From: Dichetophora obliterata
Taxonomy: Eukaryota; Arthropoda; Insecta; Diptera; Sciomyzidae
NCBI GenBank assembly: GCA_963920525.1
Contig: OY986439.1
Coordinates: forward strand, 214,300,000-214,363,999
Reading direction: 5' to 3'
Length of the DNA: 64,000 bases
The notes under the pieces are model-generated. The model was not told the DNA's origin, did not search any database, and saw only the letters and a program-made list of their open reading frames with translations. A program made the position numbers and the translations under genes. Of the stretch, positions 1 through 9,930 are shown piece after piece (the stretch's first letter is position 1; each line of letters starts with the position of its first letter).

Positions 1-640
1 GGTGTTTCAAATTGTTGATGGGAGCACTACTGTAGGCTACAGAATGGTTCGGGTCCTATAAGAGCTCGAGGCGCTCCTCTTTTGGCAAGGCAATCCGCCC
101 TTTTGTTGCCCTCGAATCCCTCGTGAACTGAAACCCACCACAAATCTATTATATTGTTTTGCCCAGCATTTTTAATAGTTTGGCGCAATTGGAGACTAAT
201 CTTTATTCAAGATCGTAGGCTTGCAGGGCTTTTAAGGCCTCTTGACTATCTGAAATGTGTTGAGGAGACATTCCCTAACTCATACTTCAATGGCATATAT
301 CGCCGACTGGAATATGGTCGGCATGTATCTCATTGGAAGAGCTTTTTGGAAATTGGGACCGTATATACAGCAGGTATACAGCCGTTACTCCATTTTTAAG
401 TTTTGACCCATCAGTATACCATATCTGTGAGCCAAGATCAACTGTGAAGCTATCACTCTTCCAGAGTTGCTTATTAGGTATAACGACCCTGTAGCGTTTC
501 AAGAAGCTTACCTTCGACAGCATCCTGTCTGGGATTTTTAGAAAGGGGTCATTTTCGAAGGTTTTAAGTATCGTCATGTGACTCGTAAAATTTCCTGCCT
601 TGTAATCACATATTTCCTACATTCTTTGTGCACTAAGACA
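1..640 (-). pseudogene. Non-LTR retrotransposon RNase H domain, decayed, cut by the window edge
   Basis: On the minus strand, 577 down to 287 reads as the end of a reverse transcriptase and the start of an RNase H domain: a VVIPNKQLW stretch, then WYTDGSKLKNG, which holds the first RNase H aspartate. Further down, about 125-65, another frame reads GNKRADCLAKRGA, the usual end of the domain. The domain is therefore frameshifted and not functional. Family knowledge places such domains in R1/LOA/I-type insect elements; I cannot choose between them. The 3' part lies outside the window. Confidence 0.85.
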
Positions 641-1009
641 TGCCTCTTTTTTTTATAATTATCGTTTAAGGGGGTAGCTCAGTTATTATGGCTTAAAAAC
701 CTGGCTTAAGTTACATTTTAAAAATTTTGCAGGATAAGCAAAAACTTTAAATATTTCTCAAGTGATTGCACTGAGGGCTTTTAGGATTTTGTTCATAAAA
801 ACGTTCCCAGCAGATGAAGTAATGAAGGTTATTTATTTTCAAATCGTAAGCGAGGACGTAAGGTCTTGAGTTGATCGGCTGAATTCACGATTGTTGTTAC
901 GGGGCATTTTGTTTGCGATTATTTATTAAGAATTTGTAAACGAAAGCGTAATGACATGTACTTACAAGATAACCAGTTACTGAGCTAGTTATGGCATTAA
1001 CGGCTTCTC

Positions 1010-1110
1010 ATTTCCCCACTGGGTTTGATTTTAGCTCGGTTGTTGTAGCAGTGTACAATGTTGCAGCTTAGCTTACGGGTCACGCACTCTACCCAGTAGG
1101 CTACGGCCGC
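1010..1110 (-). mobile_element. tRNA-derived SINE fragment
   Basis: The minus strand at 1103-1084 reads TAGCCTACTGGGTAGAGTGC, a good A box of a pol III promoter, preceded by GGGCGGCCG as in a tRNA acceptor stem and followed by a degenerate B box (ATCAAACCCAG). Related heads occur near 15.2 and 49.2 kb. No cloverleaf closes, so this is not a tRNA gene. Confidence 0.6.
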
Positions 1111-2453
1111 CCCATTAGGCATGAGACGCATATTATTTTGCATAAATTTTACACAGTTAATCAACCAGTCACTAAACTCCAAGTTATATTCAATGAAGTC
1201 ATTTCTATAAAACAAATATTTAAAAATGCATAATTTTATCGATAAAGGAAAATAAACGTGTTACAGTTCAACAATTTATTGAAAACTTGTGTAAATCCAC
1301 TCAAGGTTCTTCAGTTGATTGCTCTCATGGTGCAAGGATGTGCAAAAGATGTCTATAGCAACAAAGCAATGAAAATTGTTATATTTTTATGGAAATGTTA
1401 AAAAACAAAATCAGTTATTTTTTTTTTCTTAATAATAAAAAATAGTAATTTTAAAATAAACAAAGCTCGTGTGAAATTAATAAAACGTGTTGTTTTATCA
1501 CGTCAACAAACAGTAAGGAATAAATGTGTCGCCGATAAGAAAGATGTATAGAACTAATTCAAAAGCTAACTCGCCAGATATTGTGTTTGAAATGGTAGTT
1601 ATTGGTGTTAACTAATCAGCTATTAAAATTGCCAAATATAAAAATTTATAACCAGAGATTATGTGAACTATATAATACAGTTCATAAAAAAATAAGTCTA
1701 AGTTAAATAGAAGACGAAATAAAATACGACGTTAATTGTTATCTCTTTGAGTGCGGACAAAATCAAAGGTTAAACTAAACTAATATCTGATTTAATTGAA
1801 ACTGAAGCTCGGCGCATTGATATTGTAGCTGATGCTGTCTGTTGGCTGATTAGCACCTATCTTTAAAAAAAAAATAATTCACTTTAGTGCGGCCGGTCTT
1901 ATCAACTATCTGCAGTACTGTAGGAGTAATAATAATTCGCGCACGTTGAAAATACTAAAAAAAAAACACGTCTAAATAAAATGAAGCCCTCGTTTTCACA
2001 CAGGCACACACTCACACACATGTACACCGACACTATCTTGCCTTGCAAGATTTTCAAGCAGAGTCAGCAAATCATTTATTGGCACAATCTCTCAAAACTG
2101 TTAAAAGCTACTCGAAATTGCATTTGTGCTGGAATAAATAATTTCGGTGCGGTAACGGTAAACAGTTAGCATTATGAGTATTTTCTCGATTTTAAAATCA
2201 AATTTAGTGTAGCTTTTTAATAGGCAAACTACATTTACTATAAACTTGCTGTAAGCTTATATTCGTAAATATTGCATTTGAATAAAGTTTACGTTAAGCA
2301 TAGAAAAATGTTTACTAACAGTTATTGCTGAAAAAGAAGCAAAATCTACCAGCAAGCCATATGTCATATTGACCTCTTCTGGTAGAAAAATGCATTTTCG
2401 GCCCGAGCAGATAGTAATTTTTTTCAGTGAAAGGCTTTTAATGCCTAATGCTT

Positions 2454-3070
2454 GATTTGCTGGAACTTACTTACTTACTTAGTTGGCGCTACAACCGTAT
2501 GTCGGTCTTGGCCTCATCTAAGAATTTGCGCCAGCCATTTCTGTCTTTCGCTTGCTGGCGCCAGTTGGAAATTCCAAGCTTCGTCAGGTTGTCCTCTACT
2601 TGCTCTTTCCAACGAAGATGCGGTCGTCCTCTTCTGCGTTGACCGCCGCTGGGTACCGAATCGAATGTTTTATTCACTGGAGCATCGTCTTTCATGCGCT
2701 GAACATGACCAAGCCAGCGAAGCCGCTCGATTTTAATGCGCTTGACTATGTCGATGTCAGTGCACAGCTCATGCAGTTCATCATTCCACCGTATTCGGTA
2801 CTCGCCATTGACGCAGATTGGTCCGTAGATCTTACGAAGAATCTTTTTCTCGAATGCTCCTAAAGTCTTTTCATCTGAACTGTTCAGCGTCCAGGTTTGT
2901 GATGCATAAAGTAGGACGGGCATGATGAGCGATTTATAGAGCGTGATTTTCGTTCGTCGATAGAGGGCTCTGCTTCTCAATTGCCTACTGAGCCCAAAGT
3001 AACACCTGTTGGCAAGAGTTATTCTTCGTTTGATCTGAATGATCTCAATTTGCTGGATTTGCTGGAACTA
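2454..3070 (-). mobile_element. 5'-truncated non-LTR retrotransposon with 14-bp target duplication
   Basis: The minus-strand open frame from about 3050 down to 2489 is the carboxyl end of a non-LTR polymerase (QIKRRITLANRCYFGL..., PVLLYASQTWTL, FEKKILRKIYGP, RLRWLGHVQRM, GQRRRGRPHLRW). It is uninterrupted, though it lacks the catalytic core. The direct repeat GATTTGCTGGAACT flanks it at 2454-2467 and 3056-3069. The 3' end carries a short TTAC/AAGT repeat tail (2465-2480). Precise duplications and an open frame suggest a fairly recent, 5'-truncated target-primed insertion. The clade (RTE-like or similar) is uncertain. Confidence 0.88.
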
Positions 3071-3199
3071 AAATTCCAAAAACTGACAGATTTTTATCGA
3101 CGGAAATCCACCCATCCAAAGATGAGTATAAACTACTTTTAAATAATATATATTATTATCTATATATACTTTTTTACAGAGTGTCCAAAAAAAAAGGTG

Positions 3200-3490
3200 T
3201 CCACTGCCGTTCACTTAAATTTGCTGCAGGAAAATGTCATGTCAACTATTCGTGAGCAGTTCGGAGATAAAGAGGACTATTATTTATAATATCATCATGG
3301 AGATAGAGCTTATATCCATGAAAATCTGCCGAATAGATGGATTGGGCGAAGAAGTGTCATCGACTGGCCTCCGCGCTCTCCAAACCTCGCACCTGAAGTT
3401 TTTTAGTGGGGACTCATCAAAGGTAAGGTTTATCTGTCAAACATAAGATCAATTGAAGGCGATATTTCTCGTTATCAGCAATGTTTGTAT
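3200..3490 (+). pseudogene. Tc1/mariner/IS630-superfamily transposase relic
   Basis: The + strand frame starting near 3205 reads LNLLQENVMSTIREQFG, then ENLPNRWIGRR, then WPPRSPNLAP and WGLIKGKVYL, with two in-frame stops. The W-P-x-R-S-P-(N/D)-L-x-P motif marks the DDE/D catalytic region of this superfamily. The Asp of that motif is replaced by Asn. Only the carboxyl third is present. Confidence 0.75.
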
Positions 3491-4480
3491 TAAAATTGGC
3501 ATCAATTACAGCATTTGCGCTGACTACACTTAAAGAAATTTACTTTCCTTAAATTAAGAAACAAATCTTCAATTCATAGGCAAGGGTTTTTCTATATTCT
3601 TTAGAGGTTTCCCCTTTATGGAGGGAATTTTTGCATGATTTAACGACTACGCGTTTTGATTTCGTTGCAACGTTATCAAAACAGCTTCTTAGTTTTGAAG
3701 ACAAGTTCTTACTTAAATTTAGGAGAGATAAAGGTGTGATCAAAGTTAAACTTCCAAAAATTTTACAAAAGCAGAAATAATTTAAATAAAAACTGTATTG
3801 ATATCAAGTCCGCTTGCAACATTCTACAACATGATTTCTTAAATTTAAAGAAATATAAGTAACAATTCTTGGTTATTTGTAATTAGAAATACATGTAAGT
3901 TTTTCTTTTTTTATACACCACAAGTAATTTATTTCAAGGATGCTTTTCTTATATTTCTAGAAAAAATTCTTTAAAATTACTTGCAAATCGAACGCGTTTA
4001 TTTTCTTACTCTGTGCTTACTTTTCTTTTTCACGAAGAAAATTAGGATACGATTAGTTAACATCCTAAGCTGATGCACTTACAAAAAAACAGATATATTT
4101 ATCCAGGGATTCGATGAACAATTTGTTATTTTTCGACAAATTGTTTCTCTTTATAGCCGATGATTAATAAACAGTAGAAAAACCTACAATTGCGCTAAGT
4201 TTCTTCAATTTAGCAAAATAGTTCATAAATAATTGAATAATTTTCCTGAACTATTTCAAACTTCTGGTGTCAATTTAACAAAAAAAAAATATGTACTTAA
4301 TTTCATAATCACCATGTTCTTTCTGTTATGATTCTCTCATAATCACCAAATAATCACCATGGCCGATTTTCTAACGATTGGGTGCTATTTTTCTAGATTT
4401 TCTGGAAATTTTTTTCTGAGTGTAAATAAATTCTACATTTGTCTACTTTCATTTGTACTTTTAATCTGTAATCCATCTAG

Positions 4481-4810
4481 GTTAGAATTGGTTAGGTTAA
4501 GGTGGCGATCAAATAATTGCTTTGTTGTGATACCACAGGGATCAACTCCTACTCACCTAGGCACTGTCATGGAACCATCCAGTACTAATAATAAGTAGCA
4601 GTTTATGCGTAACTGCTAGATCAAACTTGACCTCCTTAAGATCCCTGAGATAATCAAAAAAGAGGCTACCTTAATGCTTATGGAATGAACAAAGGAGAAG
4701 CGATACCGTCTCCGCCTCTTCTTCATCCCTGCAACTCCTACAGAAGTCATTCTCATGAACCCCTGCTATAACGCCCATCAGAATGGAGAAATTTTTCCTC
4801 GCCATTTGAG
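4481..4810 (-). pseudogene. 3' end and 3' UTR of a non-LTR retrotransposon
   Basis: The minus strand at about 4795-4685 reads KNFSILMGVIAGVHEND, then FCRSCRDEEEAETVSLLLC, the cysteine-containing carboxyl end typical of insect RNase H-bearing non-LTR polymerases. It is followed by a 3' UTR ending in TAACC repeats at about 4481-4500. The same UTR occurs at 43245-43440. It probably belongs with the RNase H fragment at 5992-6560; the bases between may be an insertion. Confidence 0.75.
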
Positions 4811-5990
4811 GGAGCTTCCTCGTTCAGTGATGGCAGTTCAAGGGTAATTGCTTTTTTTTGAGAAATTTTTCAATCGTTTTTTGAACTAAAAGGGAAACAT
4901 TTTGTTTGGTAGTTAAAAAAAAGGCATTTTCAAATTGACAATTAAAAAAAAATTTTTTAAAAAAAGACAAGTTGAATATATTGCAGTAAAAATTATATAA
5001 AACAGAATGCATAGCAATCACATAATATCAATACTATAATTATTTTATGTGTTCAAGTACAGCACTAGCCTTATTCTGGTAATTTACGCTTGTGAATTTA
5101 TTTACAAAGTAGTTTTTATAATACTTTTTTAACATGAAGTTGGAAAGTTCAAAAACTACATATAATTATTTCTTGCCGAGACCTCTTCGTGTGTTGACAG
5201 TTTTGTCAAGTAGCTTTCGATATATTTTTAACTGAAAAATCGTTATAGTTATAAATGGATTTGCAATTGTCAATTACCAAAATTAGTCTATAAATAAAAA
5301 GTAAGTTACGCTGGGTCGATTTGCAAACCAATGTTGCCTGGGTGATTTTCGGTACGGATATGAAAAGTTATTAAAAAATAGGGGGTTGGGTGCACTTTAC
5401 CCTATCACACCTTTAATTTTGTGAATATTTTTCTTTAAGAATTTTTCAAGAAATATTTGTATAAAACGAGCAAAACTGATGCCAGAAATTAAATCCTCGT
5501 ACCCGGTTCAACTAAAAAACGGTCTAACATTTATACGTTTATACAAAAATTTAACGTAAAAAATTTCTAAAGAAAAAAAATTCACAAAATTCAAGATTGG
5601 CAACATCGGTTTTTTTACTTCCATACACAAATTGTTGGTTGTTTTTTTATAGTATTTTGTTACTTTTAATTAAAGACTTTACTATATATTTTTTTATTCT
5701 ATTCACTTAGTTTCATATAATTTATATGAAATACAATTTTTTATAACAAATACTTTATGCATAAAACAGAAAAAAGAATTTTTAAAACAAAGTCTTTAGT
5801 TCTTTTAGTTATAACATATATTGTATGTTTATGTTAACGAAAACGTGCTATGTTTTTTAGTACGTTAATGATTTTAAACCAAATAAATGTTGCGTTTGAA
5901 AGATATTTTAGAGATTTTTCCAAATTTGAAAAGGGGGAAAAAGGGGAATTTTATTGACGTGTTTGTGGGAAATTATACATAAATATACTA
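4811..5990. other. AT-rich stretch separating two parts of one non-LTR element
   Basis: No open frame or repeat that I can name. Its position between an RNase H fragment and the matching carboxyl end, both on the minus strand, suggests later inserted or expanded sequence. Confidence 0.4.
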
Positions 5991-5991
5991 A

Positions 5992-6560
5992 CTAAGTTAC
6001 TTTTTCAATAAAACTGGGCCACATCTGTCTAGCTATGTTGGAAATGGTGCTATGATTCCACCTGAAATTAGCCATTTTTGTGGAATGTTGCCTTAGAGCT
6101 AGCTTGCACGATGCCAGTGGCATGCCTAATGTTTCCATGTCAGGTGGTAGCGTTACCGTTGTACCTTTTCTAAGTACAACGTAACGTAAAAAAATGTAGA
6201 GATCTCTAGTTGATATCTCAATGCACCTCAGCCATTCCACAGCTCTATAAATGGGCGTTATTTCCGCCTGGAAAACGCTGCAATAATCTGGCATTCTAAA
6301 TGAGAATATGATGTCAAGACGCCTCCCTTCACTTTGCTGTCATGTTTTGAGTCTTCAGTAAAATATATACGCACCAACTTTTTAGTGGCAGTAAGCCACT
6401 CTCTGGTAGGGATTACTGTGTGAAAGTCATTTTCGAATGAGGGAGTGGCAATAGTGTAGTCGAGTAATCCATCTAGATATATTAAAGTGTACGACTTGTA
6501 TAGGAAAAATCTGACCCTCAATTCCGATACTAAAATTACATAGTATATACAAAATCCTTT
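5992..6560 (-). pseudogene. Non-LTR retrotransposon RNase H domain, frameshifted
   Basis: The minus strand reads HTVIPTREWLTATKKLVRIYF, then the altered DSKHDSKVKGG, then SVFQAEITPIYRAVEWL and later GMPLASCKLALRQHSTKMANFRW. These are consecutive pieces of an RNase H domain and the region after it, spread over two frames. The usual TDGS aspartate motif reads TEDS here. Same element type as the fragment at the left window edge. Confidence 0.8.
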
Positions 6561-8103
6561 CCATTGGTATACTTTTTTTTTTGGTCTGACCCAATTTTGG
6601 CGTCCCCTGAATTGCATTTTTGAGCAACTTTTGTACTAAAGCCCTACTAATGGTTGATTTAAAAAGAAAATCAAGCTTATCAATCTATTTCTTGGATATA
6701 AAAACATAGAACTGCAAATTTTCATCCCATTTGACGAGATTTGACGGTTTTTTTAATAAGAATCTACTTGTAATCAATTTTTATTATAATTTTTTTGTTT
6801 TTGACATGAAAGCTTTTTAGCACCTTTGGGTTTATTTTAATTTAATGCAAAAGTTAAGTAGATTTTGGAACTGTTTCTGTTGACAAAATAAGAACAATTA
6901 TATTTCTTAGATCCTGTAAAGGACTAAAAATGGCTTTTGGTTTCGAACTTCTTTTGCCTTTTTGAGCGGCCCTTTAAAAATAAAATTATTGCTTTTAAAG
7001 AAAACTTTAATTATTCCTTTTCTTCAACTTACATGCCTCTCCTGAAAGCGGCAAGGTACCTGTCGAATTTCGACGTCATCCATCATGTCACTGGAAATGT
7101 CCATAATAAAGGATCTAAAAAAAATAATTGTTCTTATTTTGTTAACACTAACAGTTGCAAAATGTACTTTACTTCTATGTTTAACAAAAATAATCTCAAC
7201 ACAGTTTAAATACTTTCATGTCGACTGCAGCAAAAAAGAAGCCTTTGATAATATAAAAAGTGCACTAAATAAGCAAAACCTGCTCCACGAAGTCTAATCT
7301 AAAATCGATGCAACATGGCCCTAGTCGCCCTGCACCATAAAATATTTTATAAATTAATTTGTAAAATATTTCACAATAAATAAATATCCAAAACAAAAAA
7401 AATTATTATTAAAATAAAATAAGTAATTTTTTTTGCAAAAAACCTTAAAATTGCATTAAAACATTAATCAAATGGGATGAAAATTTGCAGTTATATACAG
7501 TGTTGCGCAAAACAATAGCAATAAAATCGGTACGCTGCTACAAAATCATGTATCTTTTTAAATATTAGGGACACACAAAAATGATTATAGGAACCAAAGC
7601 ATATATTCATACATCATATTGAAAACACATCATATTCAAATTTGGTTTTGTTTTCTTTATTAAATTTAAAATTAATGTGACTACATTCAGTTTGTCTGAG
7701 AGCAAAACAAAAGCAACATAATTAATATTTGGTGTAAGATTCATTATTCTTGATAACCGCTGCACATCTGAGCAGCATCGACTTTATTAAAGTAGATATG
7801 TTAGTATTAGGTATATGTTCCCAATTAAGTTTCAGCGCTTCATACAGTGCAGTCTTATTGGTTGGCACCGTACCGTGCACATCCCATCTGAATTAATCAA
7901 GTTGAACTTTGATTCATCGCTTAAAAAAACAGTTTTCGATTTTTTAACGGTCCAATTTTGGGGTCGTCCATAAACTACGTTACTGATTTTCCGGTTTTTT
8001 TACCCCCCTCCCCCTGCGTTACTTTTCGTAGTGCTTTTCAAAAACCCCTCCCCCTCCCCTAAAGTAACGTGACATATGAAATTCGAATGATTATATATTT
8101 TGA

Positions 8104-8388
8104 CTAGCTCTGACAATTTTCACTAGTATTAGTGACTAGTATGACTAGATACCTTAAAGGAACAATTGGAAAAAAATCAATAGTTACTATCATCTGTAAA
8201 AGCTTTCCATCTGCGATCCAAGATTCGATGCTCTCAATCACTGGGATAAAAGAAGCTGGTAGCTTTGTTGAGGATTCTTCAAAATAGAATTTTTGATCGG
8301 ATTCTATGTCGACCCATTCAGGTGAATCCTCATTTCTAACGCAAAGAAATTCACCTGGTCTTTGACAGGGTACCCTTAAAGGCTGCAC
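8104..8388 (-). CDS. Unrecognised 94-aa open frame inside the 1005-bp element
   Basis: Encodes an acidic-to-neutral stretch (SPEWVDIESDQKFYFEESS) ending in a hydrophobic tail. The composition is more protein-like than surrounding AT-rich DNA, but I recognise no domain and it is too short for a transposase. It could be a captured host fragment or chance. Confidence 0.25.
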   Translation of the reverse strand: MQPLRVPCQRPGEFLCVRNEDSPEWVDIESDQKFYFEESSTKLPASFIPVIESIESWIADGKLLQMIVTIDFFPIVPLRYLVILVTNTSENCQS

Positions 8389-8551
8389 CCAAGCTGCACC
8401 AAGTTCTGTGTTTTTGTGTAAATGCTTTCTGAAAATTGATTTATTTAAATAGTATTTTTTATTCCGATTTATTGTAAACGATATAATACAAACTTATGGC
8501 AATTCATAGAAGTTTTAAAACCGAAATACAAGCCGCAGGTAGGACACGACC

Positions 8552-8791
8552 TTGAACCGATTTCTTCTTTCTGAGAAGGACAGCACATGTCATACGGTAT
8601 CTCCTTTGATCAAGAACATTCAGGCCTTAACGTCAAAGCCTGTCGCAAAAGCAAAGACCCAAATTTTTCAGACTTGTGCTGAGATGGTGAAGGAATACCA
8701 AAAGGTTCCTGTGTCGAGGGAAAAGGTGGTGGAAGAAATCGTTGTAACAAAAGTTAACCATCAATTTAGACGATCAAACATAAACATGTAA
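8552..8791 (+). CDS. Unrecognised 79-aa open frame inside the 1005-bp element
   Basis: Lysine- and valine-rich (KVPVSREKVVEEIVVTKVNHQ), with coding-like codon composition but no domain that I know. It faces away from the other open frame of the same element. Possibly a captured gene piece; the evidence is weak. Confidence 0.25.
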   Translation: MNRFLLSEKDSTCHTVSPLIKNIQALTSKPVAKAKTQIFQTCAEMVKEYQKVPVSREKVVEEIVVTKVNHQFRRSNINM

Positions 8792-9930
8792 GGTTAAAAT
8801 TTTTTGAAATGATTGTGTTATTAATTAGAGGTTTTTCGTCGATTTTTTTAATTTTTGGTAACGTTACAATATCTCAACACCTCCCCCCTACCGTTACTTA
8901 TCGTAGTGCATTTCAAAACCCCTCCACCCCCCCTAAATTGGTAACGTAGTTTATGGACGACCCCTTAGGTGCTCTTTTGGAAGACTGAGTCTAAAAAACA
9001 ATAAATTGCAACTTGTCACAATTTCAGATAGAATTGTTTAAATTGTAACACCTCACCTTGTTTTTTATGCTTAGCTGTAAGCAAAGGTTTCTCTGCCGGT
9101 CTGTAACTTCTTTAATCGTTCTCAAGGGCTCGTTTTCAAACAGTGCTGTGGTGGATATCTGAATCAAGTGTCCGAACAACCTCTTTGGATGTGGCAAATG
9201 CATTTCGTTTGAACACACCACAAATGCTCCTGTCTTCACGCAGCGGTGTCTTCCGCGGTCGCCCTCTTTAATGTACCGTTGTTACGTCTTTCTTTATTAG
9301 GTATATTTCTTTATTAATCTGCAAACTATTGACCGATTAATATAAAACTGTTTCACGTTAGATATTTGCGAATTTTCGTTTTTATATTCGGAAATAATTT
9401 TTAATTTAAAAGCTTTACAGTACTTAAAACGTGCCATTATAAATGGAACAGTCAATGTCACAACTAGCGCAAAAACAAAACTAATCTTAAATGTTTATGA
9501 CTTACAAACAACACGTGCTTTACAATAACAGAACTTTTACCGGTAATTCTTGGAACTTCTGTTCTCTTTTTTTACATTTTTCAAATTTTGTTGCTTTTGT
9601 TTTGCTCTCAGACAAATTGAATGTAGTCACATTAATTTTCATTTTAATAAAAAAACAAAACCAAATTTGAATTTGATTTGTTTTATATATGATGTATGAA
9701 TATATGCTTTGATTCCTATAATCATTTTTGGTGTCCCCAATATTAAAAAAGATACACGATTTTGTTGCAGCGCACTTATTTTGTTGCTATTGTTTGGCGC
9801 AACACTGTATATTTGTATCCAAGGATTTGACTTATTAGCAGCATTTTCTTTTTAAATCTACCATTAGTGGGTCTGCAGTACAAAAGTTGCTCTAAAATGC
9901 AAAAAAATGCAATACAAAAATGTATACCAA

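Larger units (their letters stand above)
7960..8964. mobile_element. 1005-bp TIR transposon inside the Tc1-like element
   Basis: Perfect 24-bp terminal inverted repeats beginning GGGGTCGTCCATAAACTACG (7960-7983, 8941-8964). Next to each end is a C-rich block (CCCCTCCCCC... with CGTAGTGC) in the same orientation at both sides (about 8005-8070 and 8870-8935). No clear target duplication. TIRs of this kind recur in many animal genomes; I do not assign a superfamily. It contains two open frames, 8104-8388 (-) and 8552-8791 (+). Confidence 0.88.
7725..9437 (-). pseudogene. Tc1-like transposase pseudogene
   Basis: A start codon at 9437-9435 opens MARFKYCKAFKLKIISEYKN, a helix-turn-helix start. RGRPRKTPLREDRSICGVFK follows in another frame, then TSKEVVRTL. 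The first catalytic Asp motif, SDESKFNLINSDG, lies at about 7920-7880. It runs almost directly into the carboxyl end (TNKTALYEALKLNWEHIP... and a stop near 7725), so the region with the second Asp and the Glu/Asp is deleted. Frameshifts and the 1005-bp insertion at 7960-8964 also break it. It cannot be active. Confidence 0.85.
7498..9807 (-). mobile_element. Tc1-like transposon with about 220-bp TIRs, nested
   Basis: Begins CAGTGTTGCGC and ends GCGCAACACTG, flanked by TA on both sides (7496-7497, 9808-9809), the signature of this superfamily. The terminal repeats extend about 220 bp with moderate divergence (shared CATATATTCATACAT and GCTCTCAGACAAA-type sequence). Long TIRs are known in the Minos/Paris/S-type Tc1 elements of flies. 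The element is interrupted at 7960-8964 by another transposon. Confidence 0.88.
6563..9930. mobile_element. Unclassified long inverted-repeat element, split by a Tc1-like insertion
   Basis: Left arm 6563-6730 and right arm (7440-7495 joined to 9808-9930) are inverted copies, about 80% alike by eye. Shared pieces include ATTGGTATAC at the ends, GAGCAACTTTTGTACT, TAGATTTAAAAAGAAAAT-like sequence and ACTGCAAATTTTCATCCCAT. The right arm is whole only if the Tc1-like element 7498-9807 is removed. The interior 6780-7430 has short open frames (6937-7209, 7085-7297) with no domain that I recognise. Confidence 0.7.

Noticed and set aside
1010..1110. Possible tRNA gene on the minus strand
   Set aside because: The A box is good but the B box and acceptor stem do not close; related heads elsewhere show it is a SINE.
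3549..3743. 64-aa minus-strand open frame
   Set aside because: Basic and Ser/Lys-rich, without a domain I can name and without supporting context; could be a transposon fragment, but I cannot show it.
4359..4598. 79-aa open frame on the + strand
   Set aside because: Its carboxyl half is antisense to the non-LTR 3' UTR shared with 43245-43440.
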